A DNA stretch of 64,000 nucleotides, taken from the NCBI GenBank assembly GCA_024229395.1, contig JAAESM010000004.1, positions 1 through 64,000 on the forward strand. Direction: 5' to 3'. The notes under the pieces are model-generated. The model saw only the letters and a list, made by a program, of their open reading frames with translations. It had not been told where the DNA came from and did not search any database. The DNA comes from Planctomycetota bacterium (GTDB lineage Bacteria; Planctomycetota; UBA1135). This document shows, in pieces, positions 7,191-17,095 of the stretch; the stretch's first letter is position 1, and each line of letters begins with the position of its first letter. A program made the position numbers and the translations under genes.

Positions 7191-8966
7191 CGCGTGGAAA
7201 TGCCCATCCCTCGCGCGCAGCAAGTTGCCGATGGTCATTGCCGCGTTGATCAAGCCAACGTGCGTGTACGCCTGCGGGAAGTTACCCAGCATGCGTTTCT
7301 CCTCAAGGTCGTAGTCTTCACTGAACAGGCCTAGGCCATTAGCTTTGGCGCTGACTTTGTGGAACATCTCCACGGCTTCATCCAAGCGCCCGGCCAATGC
7401 CAGTGCTTCGACCCACCAGAAGCTGCAGATCGTGAAGGTACTGGTCGGCGTGCCGAAGTCGTCTTCGTGTACATAACGCATCACGCCGCCATCGCGAACC
7501 AGCAAGTTGCGGTAGGCATCCAACGTAGAGGTGAAACGCTCATCATCGGCTTTGATGAAGCCAATCGACGGCAGCAGCAACAGCGCGGCGTCAGCGTTGG
7601 GTTCACCCGTAGCTTGGATGAACATGCCTAGTTCCTTGTCGTAACCTTCGTCGAGCAAACGATCGCGCATGCCATTGGCCACATCGCTCCATTTGGTGAA
7701 CTCATCACTGTGGCCGAAGAACTCGGCGATGTAGGCGCCATGGTGCACGGCTGCCCAGCACATGGCGCGCGAGAAGGTGTGGTTCATGGGCTTACCGCGG
7801 TATTCCCAGATGCCCATATCCTCGCGATCGAAGCCTTCGATGGCCTCACCGACCAAGCGTTCCACCAACGGAAACCATTGTTCGGGATCGCGGAACGAGG
7901 AGCGTTGATCGACCAGCATCGAGCGGATGCACAGGATCACTTCGCCCATCAGGTCGGCCTGGTATTGCGAAGCAGCAGCGTTGCCGATGCGCACCGGCTT
8001 GGTGCCTTCATAGCCGGCCAAATGCTCTAGCTCGAACTCTTCCAGATCGCGTTCGCCGCCGATTCCATACAAAGGCTGCAGCGGACCGGCTTCGGTCACA
8101 TCGAGCAGGAAACGCAGGAACTGCTTTCCTTCATGGAAGTGCGCCAAGCGACGCAAGGCTTCCACGGTGAAGACCGAATCACGCAACCAGCAATAGCGGT
8201 AATCCCAAGTGCGCGGCTCGCCGATCATCTCAGGAATGCTGGTGGTGGTGGCGGCAATGATGGCGCCGGTGTCCTCGTAGGCGTGCAAACTCAAGCACAG
8301 CGCCGAACGCAGCACCATGTCGTCGGCAAAGCCTGGAAGGAAACTATTGGTTGCCCACTTGCGCCAACCGGCAATGGTTAGGTCCATGGTGCGATGGATG
8401 TCGTCGATATGCTGCGGCGTGGGCGGTAAGCCGTGATCGAGCATGAAGAAACGCGGCGCATCCAACGTGAACTCCTGCTGATTCAACACATAGTCGATCG
8501 GCAAGTTGGTCTGCAAGCAATACGGTTGACCACAACCGGTGAAGGTGATGCCACGACCACCGGGCAGCAACTCCGGAGTCTCGCGACCATAATCAGGGCG
8601 CGGATCGAAGTTGACCTTGACGCGCGGCCGGCCACTCAGCGGTCGCAACATGCGGATCAAGCGCAGCGGAGTCTGATGACGCAGGCCATCAGGGATGCGC
8701 GACAGGAAATCGAACAGCTCCCAGCTGCCACTTTCCCCTTCGAAAACAGTACGCAGCACATTGGTATTGCTGACATAGCGCATCTTGCCTTCGATCAACT
8801 TGCCGTCGGTCAGGAATTGCCAACTACCACCAACCTCTTGATCGAGCAGCCGCCCGAACAGGGAAGGGGAGTCGAAACGCGGCATGCACATCCAGTCAAC
8901 AGAGCTGTCTGGGTGAACAAGGGCGATGGCTCGCCCGTTGCCAATGATGCCGTGGTCAAGTCGCAT
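7182..8966 (-). CDS. Glycoside hydrolase family 15 (glucoamylase or trehalase-like)
   Basis: A 594-residue cytoplasmic-type enzyme with the N-terminal beta-sandwich of bacterial GH15 proteins (DHGIIGNGRAIALVHPDSSV) and the alpha/alpha barrel with TWDYRYCWLRDS and DMGIWEYRGKPMNHTFSRAM, the latter carrying the acid/base glutamate. Members cleave alpha-glucosidic bonds in maltooligosaccharides; some actinobacterial members are trehalases. It begins 14 bases after the trehalose synthase/phosphatase fusion and is likely its operon partner, which favours a role in trehalose or glycogen turnover. No signal peptide is seen. The exact substrate cannot be read from sequence. Confidence 0.9.
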   Translation of the reverse strand: MRLDHGIIGNGRAIALVHPDSSVDWMCMPRFDSPSLFGRLLDQEVGGSWQFLTDGKLIEGKMRYVSNTNVLRTVFEGESGSWELFDFLSRIPDGLRHQTPLRLIRMLRPLSGRPRVKVNFDPRPDYGRETPELLPGGRGITFTGCGQPYCLQTNLPIDYVLNQQEFTLDAPRFFMLDHGLPPTPQHIDDIHRTMDLTIAGWRKWATNSFLPGFADDMVLRSALCLSLHAYEDTGAIIAATTTSIPEMIGEPRTWDYRYCWLRDSVFTVEALRRLAHFHEGKQFLRFLLDVTEAGPLQPLYGIGGERDLEEFELEHLAGYEGTKPVRIGNAAASQYQADLMGEVILCIRSMLVDQRSSFRDPEQWFPLVERLVGEAIEGFDREDMGIWEYRGKPMNHTFSRAMCWAAVHHGAYIAEFFGHSDEFTKWSDVANGMRDRLLDEGYDKELGMFIQATGEPNADAALLLLPSIGFIKADDERFTSTLDAYRNLLVRDGGVMRYVHEDDFGTPTSTFTICSFWWVEALALAGRLDEAVEMFHKVSAKANGLGLFSEDYDLEEKRMLGNFPQAYTHVGLINAAMTIGNLLRARDGHFHAWS

Positions 8967-8980
8967 GTAAGGTACTGGTC

Positions 8981-11227
8981 CTACTGATTATCGGTGTTCT
9001 TTGCGGTGCAACTTGATGCCCCAAGGGCGGTCAATAATTCGCGCATCGCCGCAGGGGAATCTACCCGGAACGCGGCCGCCGACGGACGGTTGCCGACCAG
9101 AATGCCGTACGCGTGGGATTCCAGCGCTTGGAACATGGATTCATCGGTATGGTCGTCGCCTGCTGCGATCACCAGATCGTTGTTGTTGGAACCATCGCGG
9201 AGGATCTTGCGCAGCGCGTTGCCCTTATTGATGCCGGCCGGACGTACCTCGAGGACCTTGTTGCCGCGCATCACCTGCACACCTTGATCCTGTAGCACCT
9301 CAATCAGGTGCTGGAACAGTTCCTTGGCCTGCCAGGCACCCAAGATCGGGTCGGCCTGGCGGTAGTGCCACGCGATACCAACGTCTTTCTCTTCGATGCG
9401 CGCGCCGGGAACACTGGCGGTGAAGTGTTCGAAGATTTCACGCACTTCATCGCGCCAATCATCGGAAACGAAATCGAACAGCGGGCGGAAGTTGGTTTCT
9501 GCAGCCGGACGTACGAAGGCCCCATGCTCGGCGACCAAGCCGACGCCGGTCTTGCCAACCCATTCATGCAGCAAGTCTGCAGGACGACCGGAGACTACCC
9601 ATGGCGAGATCTTCGGGTGAGCACTGAGGTTGGCCAGCAACTCAAGGATCTCTGGGGTTGGCGTGGCGTCCAACGGCTTGCCGGTGAACTCACGTAGAGT
9701 GCCGTCGTAATCGAGAAACAGATGGCACTGTCCATCGCCGCAGTTGACCAACTGATCCATCAGGTGATCCACGGCCTTGCCTAACATGGGGGCAGGGCGG
9801 ACGTCGGTGGAATGCGAAGCCTTGATTGCATCGAGGCAAGCGCGCGCCCATTTCTCGACGCTGCTGCCTTGGATGCGTGCGCGCATCGGCGTCATGCGAC
9901 GTTGCTGTTCCTCGAGCGGCATGTTCAAGGCATAAACCAGGTTGCGCACGATGTCATGGGTGTCGAATGGATTCACGCGAACCGCTTCACCCAATTCCCA
10001 TGAAGCACCGGTGGATTCGCCGAGCACCAACACGCCATCATCTTGGTGGCGCGAGGCAATGAACTCCTTGGCGACCAGGTTGAGGCCATCGCGCAATGGC
10101 GTGACCAGGCCGATGTCGGCGGCGCGGTACAAGGCTCGCAACCGTTGCGGCGAAACTGACTGATACATGTAGTGCAGTGGCTGCAGGCCTGGGCGACCGA
10201 ACTCTGCATTGATCGAACCGGCCAGGCGGTCGACTTCGTCTTTCAACTTCATGTAATCGTGAACCTCGGCGCGCGAAGGCACCGCGACTTGGATCATCAT
10301 CACGCGGTCGACGCGCGAGGGGTCCTCGGCAAGTAGCTCCTTGAAGGCGCGCAAACGCTCGGGAATGCCTTTGGTGTAATCCATGCGCTCGACGCCAAGC
10401 ACGATTTTGCGCCCTGCGGCCATGTGCTTGAGGTACTCCATATACTCCGCGATCTCGGCCTCGTCTTCTTCGCTGCCCACACCCCAAGTATCTGCATCGA
10501 TCGCCAACGGCTGCGCCATCAGTTGCACCTTGCGGCCATCGACATGGACTTCGGAAGTACGAGTCTCCAAACCCAGCGCGTTACATGCGGCCGAGCGGAA
10601 GTGACGCACATAACCCACCGTGTGGAAGGCAAGCAGATCGGCACCTAACACGCCACGCAGCAGTTCTTCTCGTTTCGGAAAGATCCGATACAACTCCGAC
10701 GACGGGAAGGGGATGTGCAGGAAGAAACCAATGCGTAGGTCCGGGCGCGCTTCGCGCAGCATTTGCGGCAGCAACATCAGGTGAAAATCCTGCACGAAGA
10801 CGGTGTCGCCTTCGCCGACTTGGGCCAACACTGCATCGGCGAAGCGCCGATTGATCTGCACATAACACTCCCAATCCTCATCGCTGAAGTGCATGCGTTC
10901 ATTGAAGTAATGAAACAGCGGCCAAATCGTTTGGTTGGAAAGGTTTTGGTAATACTTGCGGTGTTCTTCGACCGACAAGCCAACTCCGATCAGATCACGC
11001 GCGGCGAGCGCATCGACGATCTCTTGATCAAGCTCACCACTATCGGTGGCCAATCCCGGCCAACCAATCCAACCACCCCCGCTTTCCTTATGCAGGCCGA
11101 CCAGCCCGGTGGCAAGACCGCCCGAGGAAAGTTTGACGTCGATACCATCCTCGGTTTCACTGATGGTGACGGGAAGGCGGTTGCTGACCAACCAGAGTCG
11201 GCCGCTTTGGGGGGTGGTGTTCGTCAT
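8981..11227 (-). CDS. Bifunctional trehalose-6-phosphate synthase/phosphatase (OtsA-OtsB fusion)
   Basis: A 748-residue fusion. The first part (about 1-480) is GT20 trehalose-6-phosphate synthase: [49 protein letters not shown] and [13 protein letters not shown], which bind UDP-glucose and glucose-6-phosphate. The C-terminal part (about 495-740) is an HAD phosphatase: LFLDYDGTL (nucleophile Asp), [19 protein letters not shown] and [12 protein letters not shown]. Together they make trehalose from UDP-glucose and glucose-6-phosphate in one protein, a compatible solute and stress protectant. Such fusions are known in several bacterial groups and in eukaryotes. The GH15 gene follows and the MurU-like gene precedes it by 30 bases. 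Confidence 0.95.
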   Translation of the reverse strand: MTNTTPQSGRLWLVSNRLPVTISETEDGIDVKLSSGGLATGLVGLHKESGGGWIGWPGLATDSGELDQEIVDALAARDLIGVGLSVEEHRKYYQNLSNQTIWPLFHYFNERMHFSDEDWECYVQINRRFADAVLAQVGEGDTVFVQDFHLMLLPQMLREARPDLRIGFFLHIPFPSSELYRIFPKREELLRGVLGADLLAFHTVGYVRHFRSAACNALGLETRTSEVHVDGRKVQLMAQPLAIDADTWGVGSEEDEAEIAEYMEYLKHMAAGRKIVLGVERMDYTKGIPERLRAFKELLAEDPSRVDRVMMIQVAVPSRAEVHDYMKLKDEVDRLAGSINAEFGRPGLQPLHYMYQSVSPQRLRALYRAADIGLVTPLRDGLNLVAKEFIASRHQDDGVLVLGESTGASWELGEAVRVNPFDTHDIVRNLVYALNMPLEEQQRRMTPMRARIQGSSVEKWARACLDAIKASHSTDVRPAPMLGKAVDHLMDQLVNCGDGQCHLFLDYDGTLREFTGKPLDATPTPEILELLANLSAHPKISPWVVSGRPADLLHEWVGKTGVGLVAEHGAFVRPAAETNFRPLFDFVSDDWRDEVREIFEHFTASVPGARIEEKDVGIAWHYRQADPILGAWQAKELFQHLIEVLQDQGVQVMRGNKVLEVRPAGINKGNALRKILRDGSNNNDLVIAAGDDHTDESMFQALESHAYGILVGNRPSAAAFRVDSPAAMRELLTALGASSCTAKNTDNQ

Positions 11228-11257
11228 AGTTGAGTGGGTAACCCAGGAGAGTGCATC

Positions 11258-12016
11258 CTATCCAAGTAAATCAGGCATTTCTTGCCGGATCTCAGCGACT
11301 CTTTGCGGCGTGGAGATTTCGCGCCAGTAGCCTTCGAAGAGCAGGGCCTGCGCGGTCGAAGTACCGGCTGCGATCGCCGGCAAGAGTCCATGGCGGATCG
11401 AACAGATCGTTTCGCAAGGGTATTGCTGTGCGGCTTGTTCCAGGAAGGGCAGCCAGGCGTAATCCGGACGTGAAATTCCGGTGAATACGGCTGCGCCTTC
11501 AGGGGCTTTGGGCGCGAGTTGATCGCGCGGATGCAAAGCAAGGATCTTGCGATCCGCGTCGAACGCCAGGCCCCCAAAATTCGCCAAGGGAGTTGGTGGG
11601 TGCAAGACTAGACATGCCGGTTGGAGCTGCTCCTGCTTAGCGCTGTTTGCGGCGGACTCAGCCAACATCTTGAAATCAAAGTCGGTGAACATCTTCGCAT
11701 TCACCACGATGTTCGGCAGGTACCCCGCACGCCGCCACATCTCCAGCAGGGTTCCGCCAGTGCCGAGCAGTGGATCTTCCTCAATGAAGTGCAGCTTCAT
11801 TGCCGTCGACGCCCAACGTTTAGCCTCATTGCGTACCTGCTCGCCCAAGTAATGCAGGTTGATCCAGACCTCAGTCACGCCAGCGGCATCGAGCCGTTCG
11901 AGCATGAAGCGTAGTGGTGTTGTGTCGCCGACTGGCACATTGGCCTTGGCGTAGGAATCACGAATGCCTTCCAAACGCGTGGCTTTACCGGCAGCAAGGA
12001 TCAGGGCAGAACTCAT
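11258..12016 (-). CDS. murU: Nucleotidyltransferase, MurU-like
   Basis: A 252-residue NDP-sugar pyrophosphorylase-type protein starting SSALILAAGKATRLEGIR, the nucleotide-binding loop, with the later magnesium site around NAKMFTDFDF. Its start overlaps the stop of the AmgK-like kinase by four bases (ATGA). AmgK and MurU form the anomeric-sugar recycling route of Pseudomonas, turning MurNAc into UDP-MurNAc; the pairing here is the main reason for the name. A generic sugar-1-phosphate nucleotidyltransferase acting on another sugar is the alternative. Near the middle (residues 85-155) it has the LETGGTLLEM-like LLGTGGTLLEMW motif usual in this family. Confidence 0.72.
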   Translation of the reverse strand: MSSALILAAGKATRLEGIRDSYAKANVPVGDTTPLRFMLERLDAAGVTEVWINLHYLGEQVRNEAKRWASTAMKLHFIEEDPLLGTGGTLLEMWRRAGYLPNIVVNAKMFTDFDFKMLAESAANSAKQEQLQPACLVLHPPTPLANFGGLAFDADRKILALHPRDQLAPKAPEGAAVFTGISRPDYAWLPFLEQAAQQYPCETICSIRHGLLPAIAAGTSTAQALLFEGYWREISTPQRVAEIRQEMPDLLG

Positions 12017-12993
12017 GTTTGACTGATGAGCTTGCGCAGTTCCGGATAGATGGCGAGTTGGTCCAGCAATGCCAACGCCAAGAGGCGCGCTTGTGTTTCT
12101 GCTGGCTGGAAATCATTGCGCCCATTGGCAAGGACTTTGCCGAAGGTGCCCAGTGCTTTCAAGATGCGTTGCAGCGCGGTCAACAAGAAGCGTTCTTCTG
12201 CAGCTCCAGGATCCAAGCCGAAACTCGCACCCAGTGGTGCGACTTGATCACGCAACAGGGCATAGACGTCATCGGGTAGATCTGCGTAGGCGTCGGTGTA
12301 GAGCGAAGCCAAGTCATAGAACAATGGGCCGATGCGTAGGTCTTGGTGATCGATCCATGCACCATCGCCGTGTTCCGGAAGCAGAATGTTGCGCGAATGG
12401 AAATCGCGGTGTTGTAGGCAAAGTGGACCAGCACTGGCCAGTTGCGCCAGTTCTTTGATCGCGTCGTTGACCGCGCCAAGTTCTGCGGCGCTCAACGAAA
12501 GAGCGCGGTAGTCGAGCAGATAGCAATCGCGGAACATGCCCAACTCGAAGTCGAATAGTTTGTGATCGAGAGCGAGCGCCAAGTTCGGGTGTGCGGCCGG
12601 CAACTGTGCCGTGCTGAGCACACGCCATTGTTTGAGCAACTCTTGGTAATTCACCGCAGTCGGCTCATGCACCAGATGACGATCGCCTAGGTCTTCCACT
12701 AAATACGCGCCGTCGATTACCTTGCCGATTTGCGGTACACGAATGTCCAAGTCCGCAAGAAAGCCAGTGGTCGCTTGTGGCGCGGGTGTTGGTGAGAGCA
12801 CCACCAGCCAGGATGTGGATTCGCCAGCACCAGTAACACCAGCAACATCAACATCAACATCAGATGCTACAGACGCCACGCGGAAGTAACGTCGCGGACT
12901 CACCTCCGGCGTCAATGCCTGCAATGCACAACCCTCACCAAGCAAAGCCAGGGCGGCGTCGGCAGGGGACAAGGTGGAATCGGTTTCGGTCAT
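12013..12993 (-). CDS. amgK: Sugar kinase of the aminoglycoside phosphotransferase fold, AmgK-like
   Basis: A 326-residue kinase with a protein-kinase-like fold: catalytic loop CLQHRDFHSRNILL, then the metal site WIDHQDLRIGPLFYDLASL. The long version LDFQD.R.GP..YDLASL is typical of AmgK, which phosphorylates the anomeric position of MurNAc or GlcNAc. The ATG at 12993 overlaps the stop of the upstream isomerase gene (ATGA), and its own stop overlaps the MurU-like start, so the three are translationally coupled. Near residues 48-63 a DVDVDV run comes from an in-frame hexanucleotide microsatellite, in a loop of the N-lobe. Confidence 0.78.
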   Translation of the reverse strand: MTETDSTLSPADAALALLGEGCALQALTPEVSPRRYFRVASVASDVDVDVAGVTGAGESTSWLVVLSPTPAPQATTGFLADLDIRVPQIGKVIDGAYLVEDLGDRHLVHEPTAVNYQELLKQWRVLSTAQLPAAHPNLALALDHKLFDFELGMFRDCYLLDYRALSLSAAELGAVNDAIKELAQLASAGPLCLQHRDFHSRNILLPEHGDGAWIDHQDLRIGPLFYDLASLYTDAYADLPDDVYALLRDQVAPLGASFGLDPGAAEERFLLTALQRILKALGTFGKVLANGRNDFQPAETQARLLALALLDQLAIYPELRKLISQT

Positions 12994-13844
12994 GACTTTG
13001 CAACTCCCACGCTCTTGCGGAAGGCGGCAACCTCGGCCATGTTCTGCTGCAAGGTTTCGGTGCATCCTGCGCAACCGCGCGAGTAGTCCCGTAACTCTAA
13101 TGCGGCATAGCCATCAAAATCAATGCTGCGTAATTGCTCGACCACTTGCTGCCATGGGATCGTGCCTTTGCCCGGCGGTAGATGACTATCGGAGCTGCCA
13201 TCGTTGTCATGTACATGCAGGTGATCCAAGCGTGGCAAGGCTGCGGTTAGTTCCTCGAGCACATTGCCTTCGACATGGGCGTGACCAAGGTCAACGCACA
13301 AGCCCACATCACCGGCGGGATCAATCTCATCCAGCAACTCGATCAACTTCGAGACTCGCGTGCCGCTGGAGATAATGTTCTCCAGCAACAACTTCACGCC
13401 GGCTTCACGCGCCACCGGCACTAACTCCGCAACAGCCTCGCGCGCCCATCCGTCGGAAGAAGAATCCCAGGCGTCGCCCTGCCAACCAAGGTGCAAAACA
13501 CCGCACTCAGCGCCAAGGGCGGCGGCAGCATGGAGGCCGTCGGCGCTGGCTGCAAGAGCCTCCTTGCGGGCATGTTTGGCGCCGTCGATCAGCGACCAAC
13601 GTGCATTCTGCTCCAACAATTCCGGCACCGACGGATAGAAGGGCAGGTGCACGCTAGGGGCAGACAGCCCGTAATCACCCAGACGGGAACGGAATTGGGC
13701 CAGTGCTGCGGCATCTCGCCACGGTACATGCGGCTCTGCCAGCCACAGCTCGAGTTTCGGGTAACCGCTGGCCGCCAAAGCCTCTAGAGCGGTGGCCCCG
13801 AGTTCTTCGTAAACAAGAAGATGGGTGGAGAGTGTGAACTCCAT
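12990..13844 (-). CDS. Sugar phosphate isomerase/epimerase family protein (TIM barrel)
   Basis: A 284-residue xylose-isomerase-like TIM barrel. Metal-site elements are visible: LLLENI (Glu), CVDLGHAHVEG (Asp/His), HLHVHDNDGSSDSHLPPGKGTI (His/Asp) and a C-terminal ALELRDYSRGC. Members isomerise or epimerise sugars or inositols with a divalent metal. The substrate is unknown. As first gene of the leftward run ahead of amgK and murU it may process a sugar released from the cell wall or trehalose pathway. The ATG at 13844 is chosen because the protein begins there with the first barrel strand MEFTLSTHLLVYEE; upstream codons look non-native. The start is 23 bases from the divergent HEAT/VWA gene. 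Confidence 0.8.
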   Translation of the reverse strand: MEFTLSTHLLVYEELGATALEALAASGYPKLELWLAEPHVPWRDAAALAQFRSRLGDYGLSAPSVHLPFYPSVPELLEQNARWSLIDGAKHARKEALAASADGLHAAAALGAECGVLHLGWQGDAWDSSSDGWAREAVAELVPVAREAGVKLLLENIISSGTRVSKLIELLDEIDPAGDVGLCVDLGHAHVEGNVLEELTAALPRLDHLHVHDNDGSSDSHLPPGKGTIPWQQVVEQLRSIDFDGYAALELRDYSRGCAGCTETLQQNMAEVAAFRKSVGVAKS

Positions 13845-13853
13845 CGTTGCGGG

Positions 13854-13859
13854 TATCCT
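13854..13859 (+). promoter_or_regulatory. Candidate -10 box for the HEAT/VWA gene
   Basis: TATCCT lies 8 bases before the ATG at 13868. The spacing matches the other short-leader promoters in the window; the hexamer itself is only a fair match. Confidence 0.3.
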
Positions 13860-13867
13860 AGGAAACC

Positions 13868-15409
13868 ATGCTGGCCACTGCACTCCTGCTCGCCGCTCCG
13901 ATGTTCATGCAGGCGGATGAAACCGTCAAGGACTTCAAGCGCTTCTACAAGAAGGAAAAGGATCCGCTCAACAAGATTGAGCTGATCTACTCGCTTGAAG
14001 ACATCGATGACGCCGGTGTTGCCAAGGTGATGATCCCGATTCTCACCGATAAGAACCCCGATCTGGCCGCTGCTGCCCTGAAGGTCGTGATTCAGTTGCC
14101 ATCCGCGGAATCGCGGGCGCCGCTGTTGAATCTGCTGGTCGAGGGCAAGTCCAAGGACCTGCTGCCTTCAATCCTGCGCGCCACCGCCGACGGCAAATGG
14201 ACCGAGTTCGCCGAAGCCAGCCGCGTCTACTTGGAGAATAAAGATGCCACCGTGCGCCTGTGGGCGGTCACTGCGGCCGGTTCGTTAAGAGACAAAGATG
14301 CCCTGGCGCCAGCATGTGCGTTGGTGCTGAATGACCCGCACACCTTGGTGCGAGCTGCCGCGGTCGAGACCGTGGTCCATCTGGGTAAAGGCCAGGAGGC
14401 GATCGCAGGCCCTCCGTTGGTGGCTGCCCTGAATGATGAGAACATCTCGGTCAGCGTGGCGGCATGCGTGGGTTTACGCACCATCCGTACCAAGATCGCC
14501 ATCGACCCTCTGATTACTTTGCTGGAAAGTGGTGAGGGCCGTGTGCTAGAGGAGATCTGGCCCACCTTGGTGGAGATTACCGATAACCAGTACAACGATG
14601 ACCCGCTTATTTGGCGTAAGTGGTGGAACCAGGTGCAAGAGACCTACGTGATCCCAACCGAGGCCAAGATCGCCGAGCGTCGTGCTGCACGCGCGGCTAC
14701 GTCGGCCTTGTACGTGGCGCCAAAAGCCGAAGCGGATTTCATGGGAGTGAAGACTTCCAGTCGTCAGATCGTGTTCGTGATCGATGTCTCCGGATCGATG
14801 GAAGAAGAAGTGGTGGATCGTGAAGGTTTCCGCGAACGTGGTTTCACGCGCTTCACCAAGTTGGCCATCGTGCAGGAAGAGTTGGCGCGTTCGGTTGACC
14901 AACTCGGCGACAACGTGGTGTTCAACATCTACAGTTTTGCAACTGAAGTGGAGCCTTGGCGTAAGAAGCCGGTGCCTGCGAATGCGCTGAATAAGCGCAG
15001 TGCGATCGCATGGGTGAAGAAGTTGAAGCCCATCGGCGGTGCTGCTGCCGGCCAACGTGCATCGGCTGGTTTGGCTGGTTCCTCCGACATGGAGAAAGGC
15101 CGCACCAATACCTATGCCGGTCTGTTGGCTGGTTTGGGCGTGAGTGCTGATCCGAAGAAGCGCGGTCCGTTGACCGAAACTGCGGCTGAAGAAATCGACA
15201 AGATCGCCGACACCATGTTCTTCCTTTCCGACGGTAAGCCCACGGTGGGTGAGCTGGTCGATACCGAAGACATCAAGAAAGCCATCGCTGAAATCAATCG
15301 CTTCCGCAAGGTCGTGATTCACACCATTGCGATTGGCGATGTCCCGAGTAACTTCATCAAGGCCTTGGCCGATGAAAACGGAGGGGTGTTCGTGGATCTG
15401 GGCCGTTAA
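13868..15409 (+). CDS. Exported HEAT-repeat protein with von Willebrand A domain
   Basis: A 513-residue protein with a short signal peptide (MLATALLLAAPMFMQA). Residues 25-240 are HEAT-like helical repeats (AAALKVVIQLPS, VRLWAVTAAGSL, VRAAAVETVVHL). From about residue 300 comes a VWA domain: the MIDAS motif DVSGSM at 306-311, with further metal ligands in GRTNTYAGL and FFLSDGKPT. Such domains bind protein partners through a divalent metal. The combination is common in planctomycete exported proteins; no function is known for this one. It is transcribed away from the sugar-recycling operon. The reading frame ends ENGGVFVDLGR. Confidence 0.8.
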   Translation: MLATALLLAAPMFMQADETVKDFKRFYKKEKDPLNKIELIYSLEDIDDAGVAKVMIPILTDKNPDLAAAALKVVIQLPSAESRAPLLNLLVEGKSKDLLPSILRATADGKWTEFAEASRVYLENKDATVRLWAVTAAGSLRDKDALAPACALVLNDPHTLVRAAAVETVVHLGKGQEAIAGPPLVAALNDENISVSVAACVGLRTIRTKIAIDPLITLLESGEGRVLEEIWPTLVEITDNQYNDDPLIWRKWWNQVQETYVIPTEAKIAERRAARAATSALYVAPKAEADFMGVKTSSRQIVFVIDVSGSMEEEVVDREGFRERGFTRFTKLAIVQEELARSVDQLGDNVVFNIYSFATEVEPWRKKPVPANALNKRSAIAWVKKLKPIGGAAAGQRASAGLAGSSDMEKGRTNTYAGLLAGLGVSADPKKRGPLTETAAEEIDKIADTMFFLSDGKPTVGELVDTEDIKKAIAEINRFRKVVIHTIAIGDVPSNFIKALADENGGVFVDLGR

Positions 15410-15441
15410 TCCACCCTGAAGAGGATTTTTCGCTCTGGAAC

Positions 15442-15471
15442 TGGTCACTGTCGGTCCCGTGCGTCTATACT
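15442..15471 (+). promoter_or_regulatory. Candidate promoter and leader of rho
   Basis: TGGTCA (15442-15447) and TATACT (15466-15471) are separated by 18 bases. Transcription from here would give a leader of about 160 bases, containing a perfect CTGCGC-ACGG-GCGCAG hairpin (15539-15554) and a GGCTG/CAGCC hairpin just before the rho ATG. Long leaders with autoregulation are known for rho; here that is inference. Confidence 0.4.
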
Positions 15472-15637
15472 GAACAACGGCTCAACTGAGGCAGACAGTG
15501 TGGCCCTTATCGGGGGCGTTGCTAAGCCTAGTTGAGTACTGCGCACGGGCGCAGAGGCCAGAGGCATAGATTCTCTCGCTCCAACCAAACTCCCGTTTAG
15601 GACCCTGGCTGGTTTTACAGCCTAACTGGTAGTCCGC

Positions 15638-17095
15638 ATGACTGAAGATCAGGCCCAACCACCGGCCAAGCGTAGGCGTCGACGTAGACGTCGCAGTCCG
15701 ATTACGGATTCTTCGCAACCTACACCTGTAGAGGGCGGCGAAACCAACGAGAAGACTGAGCCATCCAAAGACGCTGGCGATTCCACCGTGGCTCCGCGTA
15801 AGCGGCGTCGGCGCCGACGTGGCGGTATGCCCGATGCCGGCTCCTCGGAGAACAAACAACCTCAAGGCGAGGCTCAACAGGGCCAGCGTCAAAAGGGCCA
15901 ACAGGGCTCCAGGCGTAAGTCGGGTGGCCCCAAGGGTGGCGGCGGTCAAGCCGCTCCTTCCGGTCCGAAGGTAGAGCTGTCAGGCATCCTCGAGTTGCGA
16001 AAAGACGGCACTGGCTTCTTGCGCTCTTTAGCAGATGATTTAGCCGAGAACCCCAGTGATCCGATGGTGCCGCAGCAGATGGTGCGTCGCAATGGATTGA
16101 AGAACGGTTCCATGATCGTTGGCCAAGGCGTGGAAGGTTCCGGCAAGCGCAACGGTCGTTTGTCGACCATCGACACCATCGACGGCCTGACCTTGGCTGA
16201 GACTCGCCAAGCGCGCAAGTTCAAGAACCTCACTGTCATCGACCCTGACTTCCATTATGAGTTGGGTGGTTTTGAGCAAGAGAATCAGCTGTCCATGCGC
16301 ATCGTTGATTTGCTGTGCCCAATCGGGCGTGGCCAACGTGGATTGTTGGTGGCGCCACCGCGCACCGGCAAGACCACCATCATGATGAACGTCGCCGCGG
16401 CCATGGAGGCCCTGTACCCCGATGTCCATCTGATCGTGTTGTTGGTCGATGAGCGTCCTGAAGAGGCCACCTACTGGCGTCGTTCGATCAAGAACGGCGA
16501 GGTCTTCGTCAGCACCATGGACCAATCACCGAAGAACCACGCGCGTCTTTCCGAGATGGTCCAGTTCCGCGCCGAACGATTGGTAGAGTCCGGCAAAGAG
16601 GTCATGATCCTGCTCGACTCGATCACGCGAATGACCCGCGCCTTCAACAACGTGTTGGGGGGTAAGGATTCGCGCACCATGTCTGGCGGTTTGGATGCAC
16701 GTGTCTTCCAACGCCCGAAGCACTTCTTCGGAGCTGCGCGCAATACCGAAAACGGTGGTTCGTTAACGATCCTCGCCACAGCACTTGTGCAGACCGGTTC
16801 GCGTATGGATGAGGTGATCTTCGAGGAGTTCAAAGGCACTGGCAACATGGAGCTGACCTTGGACCGACGCCTTGCCGATCGCCGCATTTACCCAGCGGTC
16901 TCGATCGAACACACGGCAACTCGCAAGGAAGAGAAGTTGCTGTCACGGCTCACTCTACGCAAGGTCAACATCCTGCGTCGGGTCTTGAGTCGCTTGCGTC
17001 CACGCGAAGCGATGGAAATGCTGGTAGACCGTTTGGATCGATATCCATCGAACCAAGAGTTCCTTTCAGCGTTCTCTATGGATGATGTCCAGTAG
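15638..17095 (+). CDS. rho: Transcription termination factor Rho
   Basis: A 485-residue hexameric RNA helicase that ends transcripts. Residues 1-110 form a basic, low-complexity extension with two arginine blocks (11-19 and 54-61) and Gln/Gly-rich linkers, likely extra RNA binding. The conserved core begins at SGILELRKDGTGFLR; the RNA-binding fold follows, then the P-loop APPRTGKT (239-246), Walker B LLDSITRMTRAFN, and the R-loop and Q-loop region SGGLDARVFQRPKHFFGAARN. The C-terminus is AMEMLVDRLDRYPSNQEFL. The next gene starts 14 bases before its stop, so ABC genes are coupled to rho. Confidence 0.97.
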   Translation: MTEDQAQPPAKRRRRRRRRSPITDSSQPTPVEGGETNEKTEPSKDAGDSTVAPRKRRRRRRGGMPDAGSSENKQPQGEAQQGQRQKGQQGSRRKSGGPKGGGGQAAPSGPKVELSGILELRKDGTGFLRSLADDLAENPSDPMVPQQMVRRNGLKNGSMIVGQGVEGSGKRNGRLSTIDTIDGLTLAETRQARKFKNLTVIDPDFHYELGGFEQENQLSMRIVDLLCPIGRGQRGLLVAPPRTGKTTIMMNVAAAMEALYPDVHLIVLLVDERPEEATYWRRSIKNGEVFVSTMDQSPKNHARLSEMVQFRAERLVESGKEVMILLDSITRMTRAFNNVLGGKDSRTMSGGLDARVFQRPKHFFGAARNTENGGSLTILATALVQTGSRMDEVIFEEFKGTGNMELTLDRRLADRRIYPAVSIEHTATRKEEKLLSRLTLRKVNILRRVLSRLRPREAMEMLVDRLDRYPSNQEFLSAFSMDDVQ

